This document shows positions 25,201 to 35,039 of a stretch of 64,000 nt of DNA, piece after piece (position 1 is the first letter of the stretch; each line of letters begins with the position of its first letter). The notes below the pieces were generated by a model, which was not told the origin of the DNA, did not search any database, and was given only the letters and a program-made list of their open reading frames with translations. The translations under genes were made by a program, and so were the position numbers. The stretch is from contig NZ_AP019740.1 of NCBI RefSeq assembly GCF_006757745.1, positions 372,001 through 436,000 on the forward strand, given 5' to 3'. This DNA is from Acinetobacter radioresistens DSM 6976 = NBRC 102413 = CIP 103788 (GTDB lineage: Bacteria > Pseudomonadota > Gammaproteobacteria > Pseudomonadales > Moraxellaceae).

Positions 25201-27492
25201 TTATACCACCAGACGGCTAGATTTCACCATATCAGTCAGGCCATGCGTTTTAAAGTAATGCTCAAGCCAGCTTTTTACGACCAGCGGATTATTCATTCTC
25301 AGTACTTCTTCCAGTAACTGTTCAGCATCACTAAACGGTGTATGACAGATTGCTTTTCGTACCCTTAAAATATTACTTGAACTCATGGAAAGAGTATTAA
25401 AGCCCATTGCCATTAACAATACTGCCGAAAGCGGATCGCCTGCCATTTCTCCACAAATACTGATAGGTTTGTTATATTTCCGGCATTCTCCCACCAGGCG
25501 GTAGAGGGCTCGCAGTACTGAAGGATGAAAATGTGAATAGACATTGGCAACCCGAGGATTATTACGGTCAACTGCCAGCAAATATTGAGTCAGGTCATTC
25601 GAACCCACTGAAAAGAAATCTACCAGATCGGCGAATTCATCAATCTGTAACAGTACACTCGGTACTTCCACCATGATTCCGATTTTTGGTTTAGTGATCT
25701 TGACCTGCTCTTCTTCCTGAACCGCGACCCAGTCCCGTTCTAGCAGATAAAGCACTTCTTCTACTTCACTGACACTGGTTACCATAGGCAGCAAAATGTG
25801 CAAATTGTTGAGTCCAATGCTGGCTTTGAGCATAGCACGAATCTGTGAGGAAAAAATTTCCGGATGGTCTAGTGTAAAACGCAGACCACGCCAGCCGAGC
25901 GCCGAATTTTCTTCTTCAATTGAAAAATATGGCAGATCTTTATCTGCACCAATGTCAAGCGTACGCATTACTACCGGTTTATTGGCAAAGTGGCTCAGCT
26001 GCTGGCGGTAAATTGCACGCTGTTCTTCTTCACCCGGAAAACGGTCACGCAGCATAAAGGGGATTTCAGAGCGGTACAGGCCTACACCTTTGGCGCCGCG
26101 TTGAACACCACGGACCACATCGATCATTAAACCAGTATTGACGTAAAGCGGAACCACATGTCCATCTGGCGTGATCGCATCACGAGTCTCATACTGTTTT
26201 AAATCCTTGGCGATCTGCTCTTCTTCTTTTTGCACATCTTTATAGCGCTGACGCAGGCGCCGTGGCGGATTAATAAAAACCCGGCCTTGATAGGCATCTA
26301 CAATCATCTCGACATCATCAAGCGTATTAACGGGTAATTCGGTTACACCGACAACAGTCGGAATACCTAATGCCCGCGCTACAATCACCATATGTGAGTT
26401 GGTTGCGCCTTCAGAGGTGACAATCGCAGCAATTTTATCGACAGGTAGCTCTACCAGTGCCGCCGTACTGATTTCTTCACCAATTAAAATACTGTCAGCA
26501 CTTAGTTCACGGTGACCAGACTCAGCCTCCTGCAAATAAGCCAGAATACGTCGGCCTAAATCTTTTAAGTCTGCCACCCGTTCACGCAGATAATCATCTT
26601 CCATCAGGGAGAACAGATTAATATGTTTATCAATTACCCGGCGGACAGCGCCCTGTGCCCAGCTGCCATTTCGAATCAACTCTTTAATCTCGGCCGGCAA
26701 AGCATTTTCATCCAGCATCCGTAAAAAGACACTAAACAGCGCCCGTTCATCAGAAATCAGGGAATCCTGCATTTTCTCATCCAGTGCCTTGATTTCAGTA
26801 CGCACTGACTGTACCGCCTGATCAAGTAAATTCAGCTCATCGCTAATATCTTCTGCTTCACGGTCAGGCACGGCAGCCAAATCAGCCGGAGGATATAAAA
26901 TGATTGCACGGCCTAAGGCGATTCCACCTGCACCTGAAACGCCTTGAAAGGTTTTATAAGTGGTAGAGTTATTGAATTTTCGAAAGACATCAATATTGCC
27001 TACAGCATGGGCATGAGCAATAACGCCGGAGAGCTGTGCACACAGTGTGACTAGAAAAGACTCAGCCGCTTCACTGAAATCCTGTGATTCCCGGTTTTGT
27101 ACGACCAACACACCCATCACCTTACGGCGATACATGACCGGCACACCTAAAAAGGAGTTGTAGATTTCCTCACCGGTTTCTGGCAAATATAAAAATCGTT
27201 CATGTTTAGGGGCATTGTCGAGGTTGACGATTTCCTCACGTTGACCGACCAGTCCAACCAGGCCTTCACCTACCTGTAACGAAACATTCCCGACAGATTC
27301 TGGCTTTAAACCTTTTGAAGCCATAAGCAGATAACGCTGATTGCGTTCATCTAGCAGATAAACCGAACACACATCCACATTCATGGCCTCGGCCACCCGG
27401 TTCACCATAATTTCCAAGGACTCATGCAGACTGACCGACGCATTGATTTCCTGCACAATACGTCTTAGGGTGTCCAGCTGCATGTTTGACAT
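25201..27492 (-). CDS. ptsP: Phosphoenolpyruvate-protein phosphotransferase PtsP (enzyme I-Ntr)
   Basis: First enzyme of the nitrogen-related phosphotransferase system, passing phosphate from PEP to NPr. The 763 residues comprise an N-terminal GAF sensor domain (about 15-165), the PTS enzyme I helical domain, the phosphohistidine domain with TSEGATNSHMVIVARALGIP (phospho-accepting His) and the C-terminal PEP-binding barrel (LDIGADKDLPYF, then SVGSNDLTQYLLAVDRNN and ISICGEMAGDP). ATG 27492 is chosen over the TTG at 27507, because GGAG overlaps the TTG and is nine bases from the ATG. It lies 85 bp after rppH, as in many gammaproteobacteria. Confidence 0.94.
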   Translation of the reverse strand: MSNMQLDTLRRIVQEINASVSLHESLEIMVNRVAEAMNVDVCSVYLLDERNQRYLLMASKGLKPESVGNVSLQVGEGLVGLVGQREEIVNLDNAPKHERFLYLPETGEEIYNSFLGVPVMYRRKVMGVLVVQNRESQDFSEAAESFLVTLCAQLSGVIAHAHAVGNIDVFRKFNNSTTYKTFQGVSGAGGIALGRAIILYPPADLAAVPDREAEDISDELNLLDQAVQSVRTEIKALDEKMQDSLISDERALFSVFLRMLDENALPAEIKELIRNGSWAQGAVRRVIDKHINLFSLMEDDYLRERVADLKDLGRRILAYLQEAESGHRELSADSILIGEEISTAALVELPVDKIAAIVTSEGATNSHMVIVARALGIPTVVGVTELPVNTLDDVEMIVDAYQGRVFINPPRRLRQRYKDVQKEEEQIAKDLKQYETRDAITPDGHVVPLYVNTGLMIDVVRGVQRGAKGVGLYRSEIPFMLRDRFPGEEEQRAIYRQQLSHFANKPVVMRTLDIGADKDLPYFSIEEENSALGWRGLRFTLDHPEIFSSQIRAMLKASIGLNNLHILLPMVTSVSEVEEVLYLLERDWVAVQEEEQVKITKPKIGIMVEVPSVLLQIDEFADLVDFFSVGSNDLTQYLLAVDRNNPRVANVYSHFHPSVLRALYRLVGECRKYNKPISICGEMAGDPLSAVLLMAMGFNTLSMSSSNILRVRKAICHTPFSDAEQLLEEVLRMNNPLVVKSWLEHYFKTHGLTDMVKSSRLVV

Positions 27493-27577
27493 GGATGAAT
27501 GCTCCAAATATTTTTAAATCTATTTACTCTTTATAACAGCAGCCCTGACAAAAATCATTCGCGAAAATGCTGAATTT

Positions 27578-28060
27578 TCAGGATGGCTGCTGTGGTAACT
27601 GCATACACAATTCCATCATGGCCCTACGGTAAACATCCCGTTTAAAGTTTACCACCTGTCCGAGCGGATACCAGTAACTGACCCATTGCCACTGGTCGAA
27701 TTCTGGCGGATTGGACAGGTCCAGCTGGATATGCTCGGAAGAGGCCACTAGTTTTAATAAAAACCACTTCTGCTTTTGTCCGATACATACAGGCTCTGAA
27801 TCGGAGCGGATGTACCGGTGTGGCAAACGATAACGCAGCCAGCCTTTAGTCTGCGCAATAATTTCAACGTGTTCAGGCAATAAGCCGACTTCTTCTCTCA
27901 GTTCACGATAAAGTGCCTGCTCAGGGGTTTCTCCAAACTGGATCCCTCCTTGTGGAAATTGCCATGCATTGTGTCCAATGCGTTTTGCCCATAACACCTG
28001 TCCATCATCGTTTGCCAAAATGATCCCGACATTCGGTCGGAAACCTTCTGAGTCGATCAT
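27578..28060 (-). CDS. rppH: RNA pyrophosphohydrolase
   Basis: Removes pyrophosphate from the 5' end of mRNAs and so starts RNase E-dependent decay. The 160-residue Nudix protein starts [15 protein letters not shown], typical of RppH. It has the Nudix box from Gly38 to about residue 60 ([20 protein letters not shown], then VGL) and the conserved [10 protein letters not shown] and FKRDVYRR segments. It is divergent from the HAD-IB gene and upstream of ptsP; the trio HAD-rppH-ptsP is conserved in Pseudomonas. Confidence 0.95.
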   Translation of the reverse strand: MIDSEGFRPNVGIILANDDGQVLWAKRIGHNAWQFPQGGIQFGETPEQALYRELREEVGLLPEHVEIIAQTKGWLRYRLPHRYIRSDSEPVCIGQKQKWFLLKLVASSEHIQLDLSNPPEFDQWQWVSYWYPLGQVVNFKRDVYRRAMMELCMQLPQQPS

Positions 28061-28244
28061 TTGGCTACCTAAATTTATCTATTGGCTTAACTTTGAAATC
28101 GGGGATGATAAATAACTGCATCCAGCTCGAAAAAAGATCAAAGTAAAATGTTAAAAATTGCTATGATCTTAACGAATTTCTATCGACTAGCGGAGATAGA
28201 TTTACATTTTTTTGCTTTAAATTTCAGTTTTAACGAGAATTTTT

Positions 28245-28895
28245 ATGAAATTGGCTTTATTTGATCTGGACCATACGCTCCTTAACACCGATTCTGACCA
28301 TTCTTGGGGAGAATTTCTGGTCAATGAGGGACTGGTCGATCCGGTACGTCACCGTCAGATCAATGACAGCTTCTATGAAGACTATAAAGCTGGTCAGCTG
28401 GACCCGATTGCTTACAATGAATTTGTTTTTGAGTTTTTGACAAAACATGATTTACCTTACCTGACCGAATTGCATGAACGATTTATGCAAAAAGTTATTC
28501 GTGCACAAATGCGGCCTCAAGGGTTTGAAACTGTCAAAAAACATCAGGCATTGGGTCATGAAATTGTCGGGATTACCGCAACTTCAGACTTCATTACTGC
28601 GCCTATTTTCCGTGAATTCGGTATTACCGAGATTATTGCCACCAATGCAGAACTAATTGATCATCGGTATACTGGCAAGGTAACTGGAATAGCATGTTAC
28701 CAGAAGGGTAAGCTGGCTCGTCTGGAACAATGGTTAAATGGCCGTACAGTAACCGAATCGTGGGCTTATTCGGACTCAATTAATGACCGGTTCTTGCTCG
28801 AATATGCAAGCCATGCTATTGCAGTCAATCCGGATGAGCGCTTGCAGGCCTTGGCCGAGGCACAGGGATGGGAAATTCAGGACTGGTCAATCTAA
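28245..28895 (+). CDS. HAD-IB phosphatase (candidate histidinol-phosphate phosphatase)
   Basis: A 216-residue SerB-like HAD phosphatase. Motif I FDLDHTLL is at residues 6-13 (Asp7, Asp9), motif II is ITATSDF, a conserved lysine lies in YQKGKLARL and motif IV is YSDSINDRFLLE. The family is broad. Its position beside rppH-ptsP equals P. aeruginosa PA0335, which has been reported as the histidinol-phosphate phosphatase; by synteny this gene may do that job here. The substrate is therefore inferred, not read from the sequence. Confidence 0.85.
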   Translation: MKLALFDLDHTLLNTDSDHSWGEFLVNEGLVDPVRHRQINDSFYEDYKAGQLDPIAYNEFVFEFLTKHDLPYLTELHERFMQKVIRAQMRPQGFETVKKHQALGHEIVGITATSDFITAPIFREFGITEIIATNAELIDHRYTGKVTGIACYQKGKLARLEQWLNGRTVTESWAYSDSINDRFLLEYASHAIAVNPDERLQALAEAQGWEIQDWSI

Positions 28896-28913
28896 GCTGT
28901 ATATCCGGTTTCA

Positions 28914-28943
28914 AAATATAGCACTTCGAGGTGCTATATTTTT
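28914..28943. terminator. Bidirectional terminator between HAD-IB and LysR genes
   Basis: ATATAGCAC (28916-28924), loop TTCGAG, GTGCTATAT (28931-28939), with A/T tracts on both sides. The LysR stop codon (28934-28936) lies within the second arm. Confidence 0.87.
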
Positions 28944-29806
28944 ATTTCTGTATCCATCATGTCGATCAGTTCCAGCATGGCTCTGGACTGGCTGCGCCCC
29001 GGGTGCCATACCAGACCCAGTTTACGGCTCATTTCCAGCGGAATATTCAGGCGTTGTAAATCCTGATTAATCAGATTTTGTGGCAGGACGGACCAACCTA
29101 GACCGATTGAAACCAGCATGCGGATTGATTCTAAAGGATTATTGCTCATTGTGATTTTGGGTTTTAATCCCTTCTTTTCAAATTCTGCAAGCGTAATCTG
29201 GCTGGTATAGGTCTGAATTGAAGGTAGCAGGCTCGGATAGGCAATCAGGTCTTCCAGCTTTAAGTTACTGCGCTGGGCGAGTGGGTGAAAAGGTGCGGCT
29301 ACAAAAACCAAAGGATCATTCCAGATGGTACTGTAATTCAGGCGACTATCTCCCTGTGGCGGCAAGGTTAAAAATGCCAGTTCCAGATCGCCCGCGAGCA
29401 CCTGTTCGTGTGCCTGTTCAGAGTCAACAAAATGTACATCCAGGGTCACATCTGGAAATTGTTGTACATATTTTTTCAAATGATGGGGTAAGTGATGCAG
29501 TCCGATGTGATGACTGGTGCCAATTTTTAGGCGTCCCTGCACCTGACTTTGTTCATGACTCAAAGTATGGTGGATATCACCTAACTCATTTAACCAGTTT
29601 TTGACTTTAGGCAAGAGAGAGTGGGCCGCATGAGTCGCCTGTACACCTCGTCCCGCAGATTCAAAAAGTTTAACTCCGAAGTAATCCTCCAGACTGTGGA
29701 TACGTTTGGTCACCGCAGGCTGGGTGATAAATAGTTGTTCGGCAGCTTGGGAAATGGAACCAGTTTCCATTACCTTGACAAAAGCTTCGAAGGCGGCAAG
29801 ATTCAT
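28934..29806 (-). CDS. LysR family regulator divergent from leuC
   Basis: A 290-residue LysR protein with an N-terminal helix-turn-helix (MNLAAFEAFVKVMETGSISQ, AAEQLFITQPAVTKRI) and an effector domain starting GRLKIGTSHHIGLHHLP near residue 91. It is divergent from leuC over 221 bp, and the same pairing is common next to leuC in gammaproteobacteria. Regulation of leuCD in response to a leucine-pathway metabolite is likely but not shown. A short dyad ATCCT-ATA-AGGAT (29818-29830) lies just upstream of its start. Confidence 0.87.
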   Translation of the reverse strand: MNLAAFEAFVKVMETGSISQAAEQLFITQPAVTKRIHSLEDYFGVKLFESAGRGVQATHAAHSLLPKVKNWLNELGDIHHTLSHEQSQVQGRLKIGTSHHIGLHHLPHHLKKYVQQFPDVTLDVHFVDSEQAHEQVLAGDLELAFLTLPPQGDSRLNYSTIWNDPLVFVAAPFHPLAQRSNLKLEDLIAYPSLLPSIQTYTSQITLAEFEKKGLKPKITMSNNPLESIRMLVSIGLGWSVLPQNLINQDLQRLNIPLEMSRKLGLVWHPGRSQSRAMLELIDMMDTEIKI

Positions 29807-29978
29807 GTGGATACTCTATCCTATAAGGATTTTTTATATATTCAGTATTATTTATAAAATTTAAGAAATAATAAAGCAAATCCGATTTTAAGTTATTTCT
29901 AATGAATAAAATTTTTTTAATTCCAAAAAGTTTAATAATTAATAAAAATGATAAATTAGATTTATGTAAAATAGCGAT

Positions 29979-29984
29979 TATAAT
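29979..29984 (+). promoter_or_regulatory. Candidate -10 element for leuC
   Basis: A consensus TATAAT at 29979-29984 lies 43 bp before the leuC ATG. No good -35 is correctly spaced upstream, as expected for a LysR-activated promoter. The 37-nt leader has no attenuator hairpin. Confidence 0.4.
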
Positions 29985-30027
29985 TTAAAATAATTTAGGA
30001 AATACCCAGTCCTTGGAGCACATCGAC

Positions 30028-31461
30028 ATGGCAGGCAATCAATCAGCAGCAAAAACATTATATGACAAATTATGGGATGATCACTTGGTTTCCCAGCGGG
30101 ATGATGGTTCATGTCTACTCTATATCGACCGTCATTTATTGCATGAAGTGACATCTCCGCAGGCTTTTGAGGGATTACAGCTAGCAGGCCGTCAACCTTG
30201 GCGCTTAAGTGCCAATGTTGCAACACCTGACCATAATGTACCTACCTCCAAGGCAGAGCGGGCACAGGGCATTGCCGGTATCGCAGATGAAACCTCACGA
30301 ATTCAGGTGCAAACCCTAGATGACAACTGCAAGACATTTAATATTGTAGAATTTGGTATTAATGATATCCGTCAGGGAATTGTGCACGTAGTTGGGCCGG
30401 AGCAGGGTCTAACCTTACCAGGTATGACAGTAGTCTGTGGCGACTCACATACTGCAACTCATGGAGCATTTGGCTGTCTGGCTCACGGGATTGGTACATC
30501 AGAAGTTGAACATGTGCTGGCAACCCAGTGTCTGGTCCAGAAGAAAATGAAAAATATGCTGATTCGTGTCGATGGCCAGCTTGGTCAGGGTGTCACGCCA
30601 AAAGATGTAGTCCTGGCAATTATTGGCAAGATTGGTACCGCAGGTGGCACAGGCTATGCCATTGAATTTGGTGGTCAGGTTTTCCGTGACATGTCGATTG
30701 AAGGCCGTATGACTGTCTGCAATATGGCAATTGAGGCTGGTGCACGTGTAGGCATGGTCGCAGTCGATGAAAAAACTATTGAATACGTCAAAGGCCGTAA
30801 TTATGCCCCGCAAGGTACAGAATGGGATCAGGCTGTGGCTTACTGGAATACCCTGCATTCGGATAGTGATGCAGTATTTGATACGGTAGTTGTATTACAG
30901 GGTGAAGAGATTGAACCACAGGTCTCATGGGGTACTTCACCTGAAATGGTTATTCCTGTATCGCAGGCTGTACCTATGTTAGAACAGGCTAAAGATGATG
31001 TACAACGCAATGACTGGACCCGTGCTTACCAGTATATGGGCTTAAATGGCGGACAGCCTTTGGCTGAAATCCAGCTGGACCGTGTCTTTATTGGTTCATG
31101 TACTAACTCCCGTATTGAAGATATCCGTGCAGCGGCAGAAGTTGTTAAAGGACGCCAGGTTGCATCAAGCATCAAACAGGCGATGGTGGTGCCGGGTTCT
31201 GGTTTGGTAAAACAGCAGGCTGAGGCCGAAGGTCTTGATAGAATCTTTATTGAAGCAGGTTTCGAATGGCGTGAACCGGGCTGTTCCATGTGCTTGGCTA
31301 TGAATGCAGACAAGTTACAGCCAGGCGAACACTGTGCTTCTACTTCTAACCGTAACTTTGAAGGCCGTCAGGGCAATGGTGGACGTACTCATCTGGTAAG
31401 TCCAGCGATGGCAGCTGCTGCGGCAATTGCCGGTCATTTTGTTGATGTTCGTTCTTTCTAA
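30028..31461 (+). CDS. leuC: 3-isopropylmalate dehydratase, large subunit
   Basis: With LeuD it isomerises 2- to 3-isopropylmalate in leucine synthesis. The 477-residue aconitase-family protein has [13 protein letters not shown] and three [4Fe-4S] cysteines in [11 protein letters not shown] and [13 protein letters not shown] 30028 is chosen: GGAG (30015-30018) is nine bases upstream and overlaps the alternative TTG at 30013. leuD starts ten bases after its stop. Confidence 0.96.
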   Translation: MAGNQSAAKTLYDKLWDDHLVSQRDDGSCLLYIDRHLLHEVTSPQAFEGLQLAGRQPWRLSANVATPDHNVPTSKAERAQGIAGIADETSRIQVQTLDDNCKTFNIVEFGINDIRQGIVHVVGPEQGLTLPGMTVVCGDSHTATHGAFGCLAHGIGTSEVEHVLATQCLVQKKMKNMLIRVDGQLGQGVTPKDVVLAIIGKIGTAGGTGYAIEFGGQVFRDMSIEGRMTVCNMAIEAGARVGMVAVDEKTIEYVKGRNYAPQGTEWDQAVAYWNTLHSDSDAVFDTVVVLQGEEIEPQVSWGTSPEMVIPVSQAVPMLEQAKDDVQRNDWTRAYQYMGLNGGQPLAEIQLDRVFIGSCTNSRIEDIRAAAEVVKGRQVASSIKQAMVVPGSGLVKQQAEAEGLDRIFIEAGFEWREPGCSMCLAMNADKLQPGEHCASTSNRNFEGRQGNGGRTHLVSPAMAAAAAIAGHFVDVRSF

Positions 31462-31471
31462 GGAGCACACC

Positions 31472-32122
31472 ATGAAAGCATATACTGTTGAACAGGGAAT
31501 CGTTGCGCCATTAGACCGTGCAAATGTTGATACTGATCTGATCATTCCAAAGCAGTTTTTAAAGTCCATCAAACGGACCGGTTTTGGTGATAACCTGTTT
31601 GATGAATTACGTTATCTGGATGAAGGCTATCCGGGTCAGGATAATTCAGTGCGTCCGATCAATCCGGATTTTGTCTTGAACCAGCCACGTTATCAGGATG
31701 CCAAAATTTTGTTGGCGCGTCAGAACTTTGGTTGTGGCTCCAGCCGTGAGCACGCACCTTGGGCGCTAAATGAATACGGCTTCCGTACCGTTATTGCGCC
31801 AAGCTTTGCTGATATTTTCTTTAATAACTGTTTTAAAAACGGCATGCTGCCGGTTATTTTACCTGAGTCAGTGGTCGATCAGTTATTTCAGGAAGTAAAT
31901 ACCCATGAAGGCTATCAGCTCACAGTAGACCTGGCCGCTCAGCAGGTGTGTACACCTGATGGTCAAAGCTTCAGTTTTGAGGTTGACCCGTTTCGCAAGC
32001 ATTGTCTGTTAAACGGTTTTGATGATATCGGTCTGACTTTACAGGATGCAGATTTAATCCGTGAATATGAAGCGAAAATCCAAAAGTCACGTCCATGGGT
32101 TTTCAATAATATTCAAGGTTAA
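31472..32122 (+). CDS. leuD: 3-isopropylmalate dehydratase, small subunit
   Basis: Swivel-domain subunit of isopropylmalate isomerase, 216 residues. The family start [20 protein letters not shown] and the catalytic-serine region [15 protein letters not shown] are clear. ATG 31472 follows AAGGAG; the open frame extends upstream into leuC, but that part is not LeuD-like. It is co-transcribed with leuC. Confidence 0.96.
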   Translation: MKAYTVEQGIVAPLDRANVDTDLIIPKQFLKSIKRTGFGDNLFDELRYLDEGYPGQDNSVRPINPDFVLNQPRYQDAKILLARQNFGCGSSREHAPWALNEYGFRTVIAPSFADIFFNNCFKNGMLPVILPESVVDQLFQEVNTHEGYQLTVDLAAQQVCTPDGQSFSFEVDPFRKHCLLNGFDDIGLTLQDADLIREYEAKIQKSRPWVFNNIQG

Positions 32123-32221
32123 GCTCGACATTTAGGCGTAGCGCAGGAGTCCAAGTCTTGCTAACATGTTTGACTATAAAAATATTTATAGTTTCTCTAT
32201 ATATGAGGTTGGGCTCGGACG

Positions 32222-32794
32222 ATGAACAGGATATTCGGCCATAGTGTTATTATCAGTTTATGTGGCGTGTTACTTAGTGCATGTCAAAGTACTCAGAACG
32301 CGGTAGACACTGTCCGTATTAAATATGCGGAAAAACCAGAATCTCAGACGAATGCGCTGATTTACTGTTCAGGAACAGAAAACTGTGAATTTGAGCGGAT
32401 TAGTGATATTCAAATCGTTGATCCCTTAACACATCGGGTAAATTCGGAAGCAATCCGTGAAGGAATTGTACGTTTGCAGGGCAGTTCCCTCAGCCAGCCG
32501 AATCCGTTGTACCTATCAGTTCCAGCCAAACAGTATGAAGTGGTAATCCGTTTTTATCCTATATCGCAGGATCGGGCTGAAAAACTGCATGTCATTCATC
32601 AGTTCAAGGCTAATCAGCGCTATACCTTTCATATGTTTCGTGATCGTTCAAGCAGAACCGGAAGCTTGCTAAATGTTTCAGCACCTGATCCGCTCTGTGT
32701 CGATCTGCAACAGGAAAAACGCACGATTCGCCGGTTCTGCCGTCCTTATAATGTATTGACGGGTTTGGGCGAGTTTGTGGAAAAGAAACTTTAA
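32222..32794 (+). CDS. Lipoprotein of unknown function between leuD and leuB
   Basis: A 190-residue protein with a lipoprotein signal: hydrophobic residues 8-19 and the lipobox LLSAC with Cys21 as the likely lipidated residue. Ser-Gln after the cysteine gives no Asp+2 inner-membrane signal, so outer-membrane sorting is expected. The mature part has four cysteines (YCSGTENCEF, PLCVD, RFCRP) and no recognisable domain. It interrupts leuC-leuD-leuB with 99 and 50 bp spacers and no strong terminator, so it may be co-transcribed with leucine genes. No role in leucine synthesis is evident. Confidence 0.8.
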   Translation: MNRIFGHSVIISLCGVLLSACQSTQNAVDTVRIKYAEKPESQTNALIYCSGTENCEFERISDIQIVDPLTHRVNSEAIREGIVRLQGSSLSQPNPLYLSVPAKQYEVVIRFYPISQDRAEKLHVIHQFKANQRYTFHMFRDRSSRTGSLLNVSAPDPLCVDLQQEKRTIRRFCRPYNVLTGLGEFVEKKL

Positions 32795-32844
32795 TCGCTC
32801 ATCAGCTGTAGATATACGCTGGTTTTAAAATTATGGAAATGCAT

Positions 32845-33924
32845 ATGTCCAAACACATCCTCATTTTAGCTGGCGACGGCATCGGACCTGAAATTATTGC
32901 AGCAGCAGAACAGGTCCTTCACCGTGTGAATGAAAAGTTTAGTTTGGACTTGAGCTGGGAACAGGGACTGTTGGGCGGGGCCGCAATTGATGCACATGGT
33001 GAACCCTACCCTGAAGTTACCAGTCAGCAGGCAAAAAAGGCAGATGCGATTCTGCTTGGTGCTGTAGGTGGGCCTAAATGGGATACGATTGAACGTTCAA
33101 TCCGTCCTGAGCGTGGTCTTCTTAAAATCCGTAGCGAGTTGAATCTGTTTGCTAATCTGCGTCCGGCAATTTTATATCCCCAGCTGGCAGATGCTTCAAG
33201 TTTAAAACCTGAGATTGTAGCTGGACTGGATATCCTGATCGTACGTGAGTTAACGGGTGGAATCTATTTTGGCCAGCCACGCGGAATCCGGGAACTGGAA
33301 AATGGTGAAAAGCAGGGTTATAACACCGATGTATACAGCGAATCTGAGATCAAGCGAATAGCTAAAGTCGCTTTTGAGATTGCTGGACTGCGTGGTGGAA
33401 AAGTCTGCTCGGTTGATAAAGCCAATGTACTTGAAGTCACTGAACTCTGGAAGCAAACAATAACTGCATTTCAGGCCGAGCAGTATCCAGAGGTCCAATT
33501 ATCACATATGTATGTCGACAATGCAGCCATGCAGCTGGTACGTGCGCCAAAACAGTTTGATGTCATCGTAACCGGTAACCTGTTTGGGGATATTCTCTCT
33601 GATGAAGCTGCAATGCTGACCGGTTCGATTGGAATGCTGCCATCTGCCTCACTGGATGAACATGGTAAAGGTATGTATGAACCTTGTCATGGTTCAGCAC
33701 CTGATATTGCCGGCCAGAATATTGCCAATCCGCTAGCCACTATTTTGTCGGTTGCCATGATGCTGCGCTATACTTTCCGTGAAGAAACTGCAGCTCAAGC
33801 GATTGAAGATGCAGTAGGCCAGGTATTAGACCAGGGCTTGCGTACTGCAGACATCATGTCACAAGGCATGCAGAAAATCGGAACTGCTGAAATGGGCCAG
33901 GCAGTAGTGCAGGCACTCGGCTAA
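32845..33924 (+). CDS. leuB: 3-isopropylmalate dehydrogenase
   Basis: NAD-dependent oxidative decarboxylation of 3-isopropylmalate, third leucine-specific step. The 359 residues begin [17 protein letters not shown] and show the substrate-binding [23 protein letters not shown], the metal-binding [20 protein letters not shown] and the NAD-region [21 protein letters not shown] 32845 follows GGAAA by six bases; upstream ATGs at 32833 and 32839 lack a site. It is followed by a strong terminator. Confidence 0.95.
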   Translation: MSKHILILAGDGIGPEIIAAAEQVLHRVNEKFSLDLSWEQGLLGGAAIDAHGEPYPEVTSQQAKKADAILLGAVGGPKWDTIERSIRPERGLLKIRSELNLFANLRPAILYPQLADASSLKPEIVAGLDILIVRELTGGIYFGQPRGIRELENGEKQGYNTDVYSESEIKRIAKVAFEIAGLRGGKVCSVDKANVLEVTELWKQTITAFQAEQYPEVQLSHMYVDNAAMQLVRAPKQFDVIVTGNLFGDILSDEAAMLTGSIGMLPSASLDEHGKGMYEPCHGSAPDIAGQNIANPLATILSVAMMLRYTFREETAAQAIEDAVGQVLDQGLRTADIMSQGMQKIGTAEMGQAVVQALG

Positions 33925-33942
33925 TTTAAAAAAGAAATAAAG

Positions 33943-33966
33943 AACGCAGCTTATGCTGCGTTTTTT
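33943..33966 (+). terminator. Terminator after leuB
   Basis: AACGCAGC (33943-33950), loop TTAT, GCTGCGTT (33955-33962) and further T. The perfect 8-bp stem ends the leu operon. Confidence 0.92.
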
Positions 33967-33985
33967 ATTTTAGTTATAGGATGAG

Positions 33986-34387
33986 CTAACAGGAACGGCC
34001 ACGATATTGCACATCTTTGGCAATATTATTTTGAAGAATAAAACTGATCTGACAATACATATCAATTTCATAAGAGTTGGCACCTAAACTGGTAGGGGGG
34101 GCAATGACAGCTCCACCTGTGCCTACAGATTGCAGGCCAGACGGAATAGGTACAGCAAGGGGTCGCAAAATCGTATAGCTGAGCTGGTTTGTAGTCTGCA
34201 CTGGTGAACCTTTAAGCTCATAGCCTAAAGCTGGCAGATTAATCTTGGCTTTAATCTGTTCAGCAGATTGCCCAATAAACTGTTCCAGATAAGTATCGAG
34301 ATTTGGCTGTGCCTGATAGGTTGTGGTGCAGGCAGTCAATAAACCGGTAAAGCCCAGACCTAGGAAAACAAGTTTTAAACTGTTCAT
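33986..34387 (-). CDS. Lipoprotein of unknown function
   Basis: A 133-residue protein with a lipoprotein signal peptide (hydrophobic FLGLGFTGLLTAC, Cys20 as the lipidation site, then Thr-Thr-Thr). The mature part has a helical segment (LDTYLEQFIGQSAEQIKAKI), a glycine/proline-rich stretch (IPSGLQSVGTGGAVIAPPTS) and a Cys near the end that could pair with another. No domain recognised. It is transcribed alone, convergent with leuB. Confidence 0.78.
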   Translation of the reverse strand: MNSLKLVFLGLGFTGLLTACTTTYQAQPNLDTYLEQFIGQSAEQIKAKINLPALGYELKGSPVQTTNQLSYTILRPLAVPIPSGLQSVGTGGAVIAPPTSLGANSYEIDMYCQISFILQNNIAKDVQYRGRSC

Positions 34388-34542
34388 GATCTAACCTATA
34401 AATCAGAAAACAATATCAAGCTTAAGATTTTTAAAAACCATAAAGCGTTATAGAACAGTAAAACACGATAAAAGGCGGGATCAAATACAGGAATCTATAA
34501 AGAAATTCGGATAGGTAATTTATAAAATATAAAAACAGGTAT

Positions 34543-34574
34543 AAAAAAAGCCACAAAATAGAGGTGGCTTTTTA
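34543..34574 (-). terminator. Terminator after infA
   Basis: AAAAAAAGCCAC (34543-34554) pairs with GTGGCTTTTT (34564-34573) around a 9-nt loop. On the minus strand the T tract follows the stem, 14 bases past the infA stop. Confidence 0.85.
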
Positions 34575-34587
34575 TATTTACTCAGAC

Positions 34588-34809
34588 TTAGCGGGCACGA
34601 TAAGTAATACGGCCTTTAGTTAAGTCATAAGGCGTCATTTCAACTTTAACGCTGTCGCCAGTCAAAATACGAATATAGTGCTTGCGCATTTTGCCAGAAA
34701 TATGTGCAATCACTTCATGACCATTCTCTAAACGGACACGGAACATAGTATTAGGAAGCGTTTCGGTGACAACGCCTTCGAACTCAATGAGTTCCTCTTT
34801 ATTGGCCAT
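34588..34809 (-). CDS. infA: Translation initiation factor IF-1
   Basis: 73 residues forming a single S1-like OB fold that binds the 30S A site during initiation. The sequence [20 protein letters not shown], with [20 protein letters not shown] and [17 protein letters not shown], is near-universal for bacterial IF-1. It is transcribed alone, with its own terminator. Confidence 0.98.
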   Translation of the reverse strand: MANKEELIEFEGVVTETLPNTMFRVRLENGHEVIAHISGKMRKHYIRILTGDSVKVEMTPYDLTKGRITYRAR

Positions 34810-35039
34810 AGCCTACCTGATGATCAAATTGGAAAGGCGCAAATTATAGCCAATTTTTGTGTCAAACACAAGACACATCAGGCCTGTCGAGGTTCCAGCT
34901 GCTAGTAAATTAAGCGAAGTCATTTCATAAATATTTTCAACAAAAAATACCTGAATAGAGTTGTCAGTTCGGCCAATCACAGTTAATCTAAAATTAATGT
35001 TTTAAGTATAAATGAATAACATACAAGGAAGGGTATTGC

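Noticed and set aside
29902..29988. A 28-codon frame rich in Leu and Ile codons upstream of leuC, as a possible leader peptide for attenuation.
   Set aside because: No ribosome site, no run of consecutive Leu codons and no terminator hairpin after it. The region is so AT-rich that Leu/Ile/Lys/Asn codons are expected, and the candidate -10 lies inside the frame.
32174..32193. ACTATAAA-AATA-TTTATAGT after leuD as a terminator.
   Set aside because: The stem is only A-T pairs apart from the ends, too weak to terminate. It may be an operator instead.
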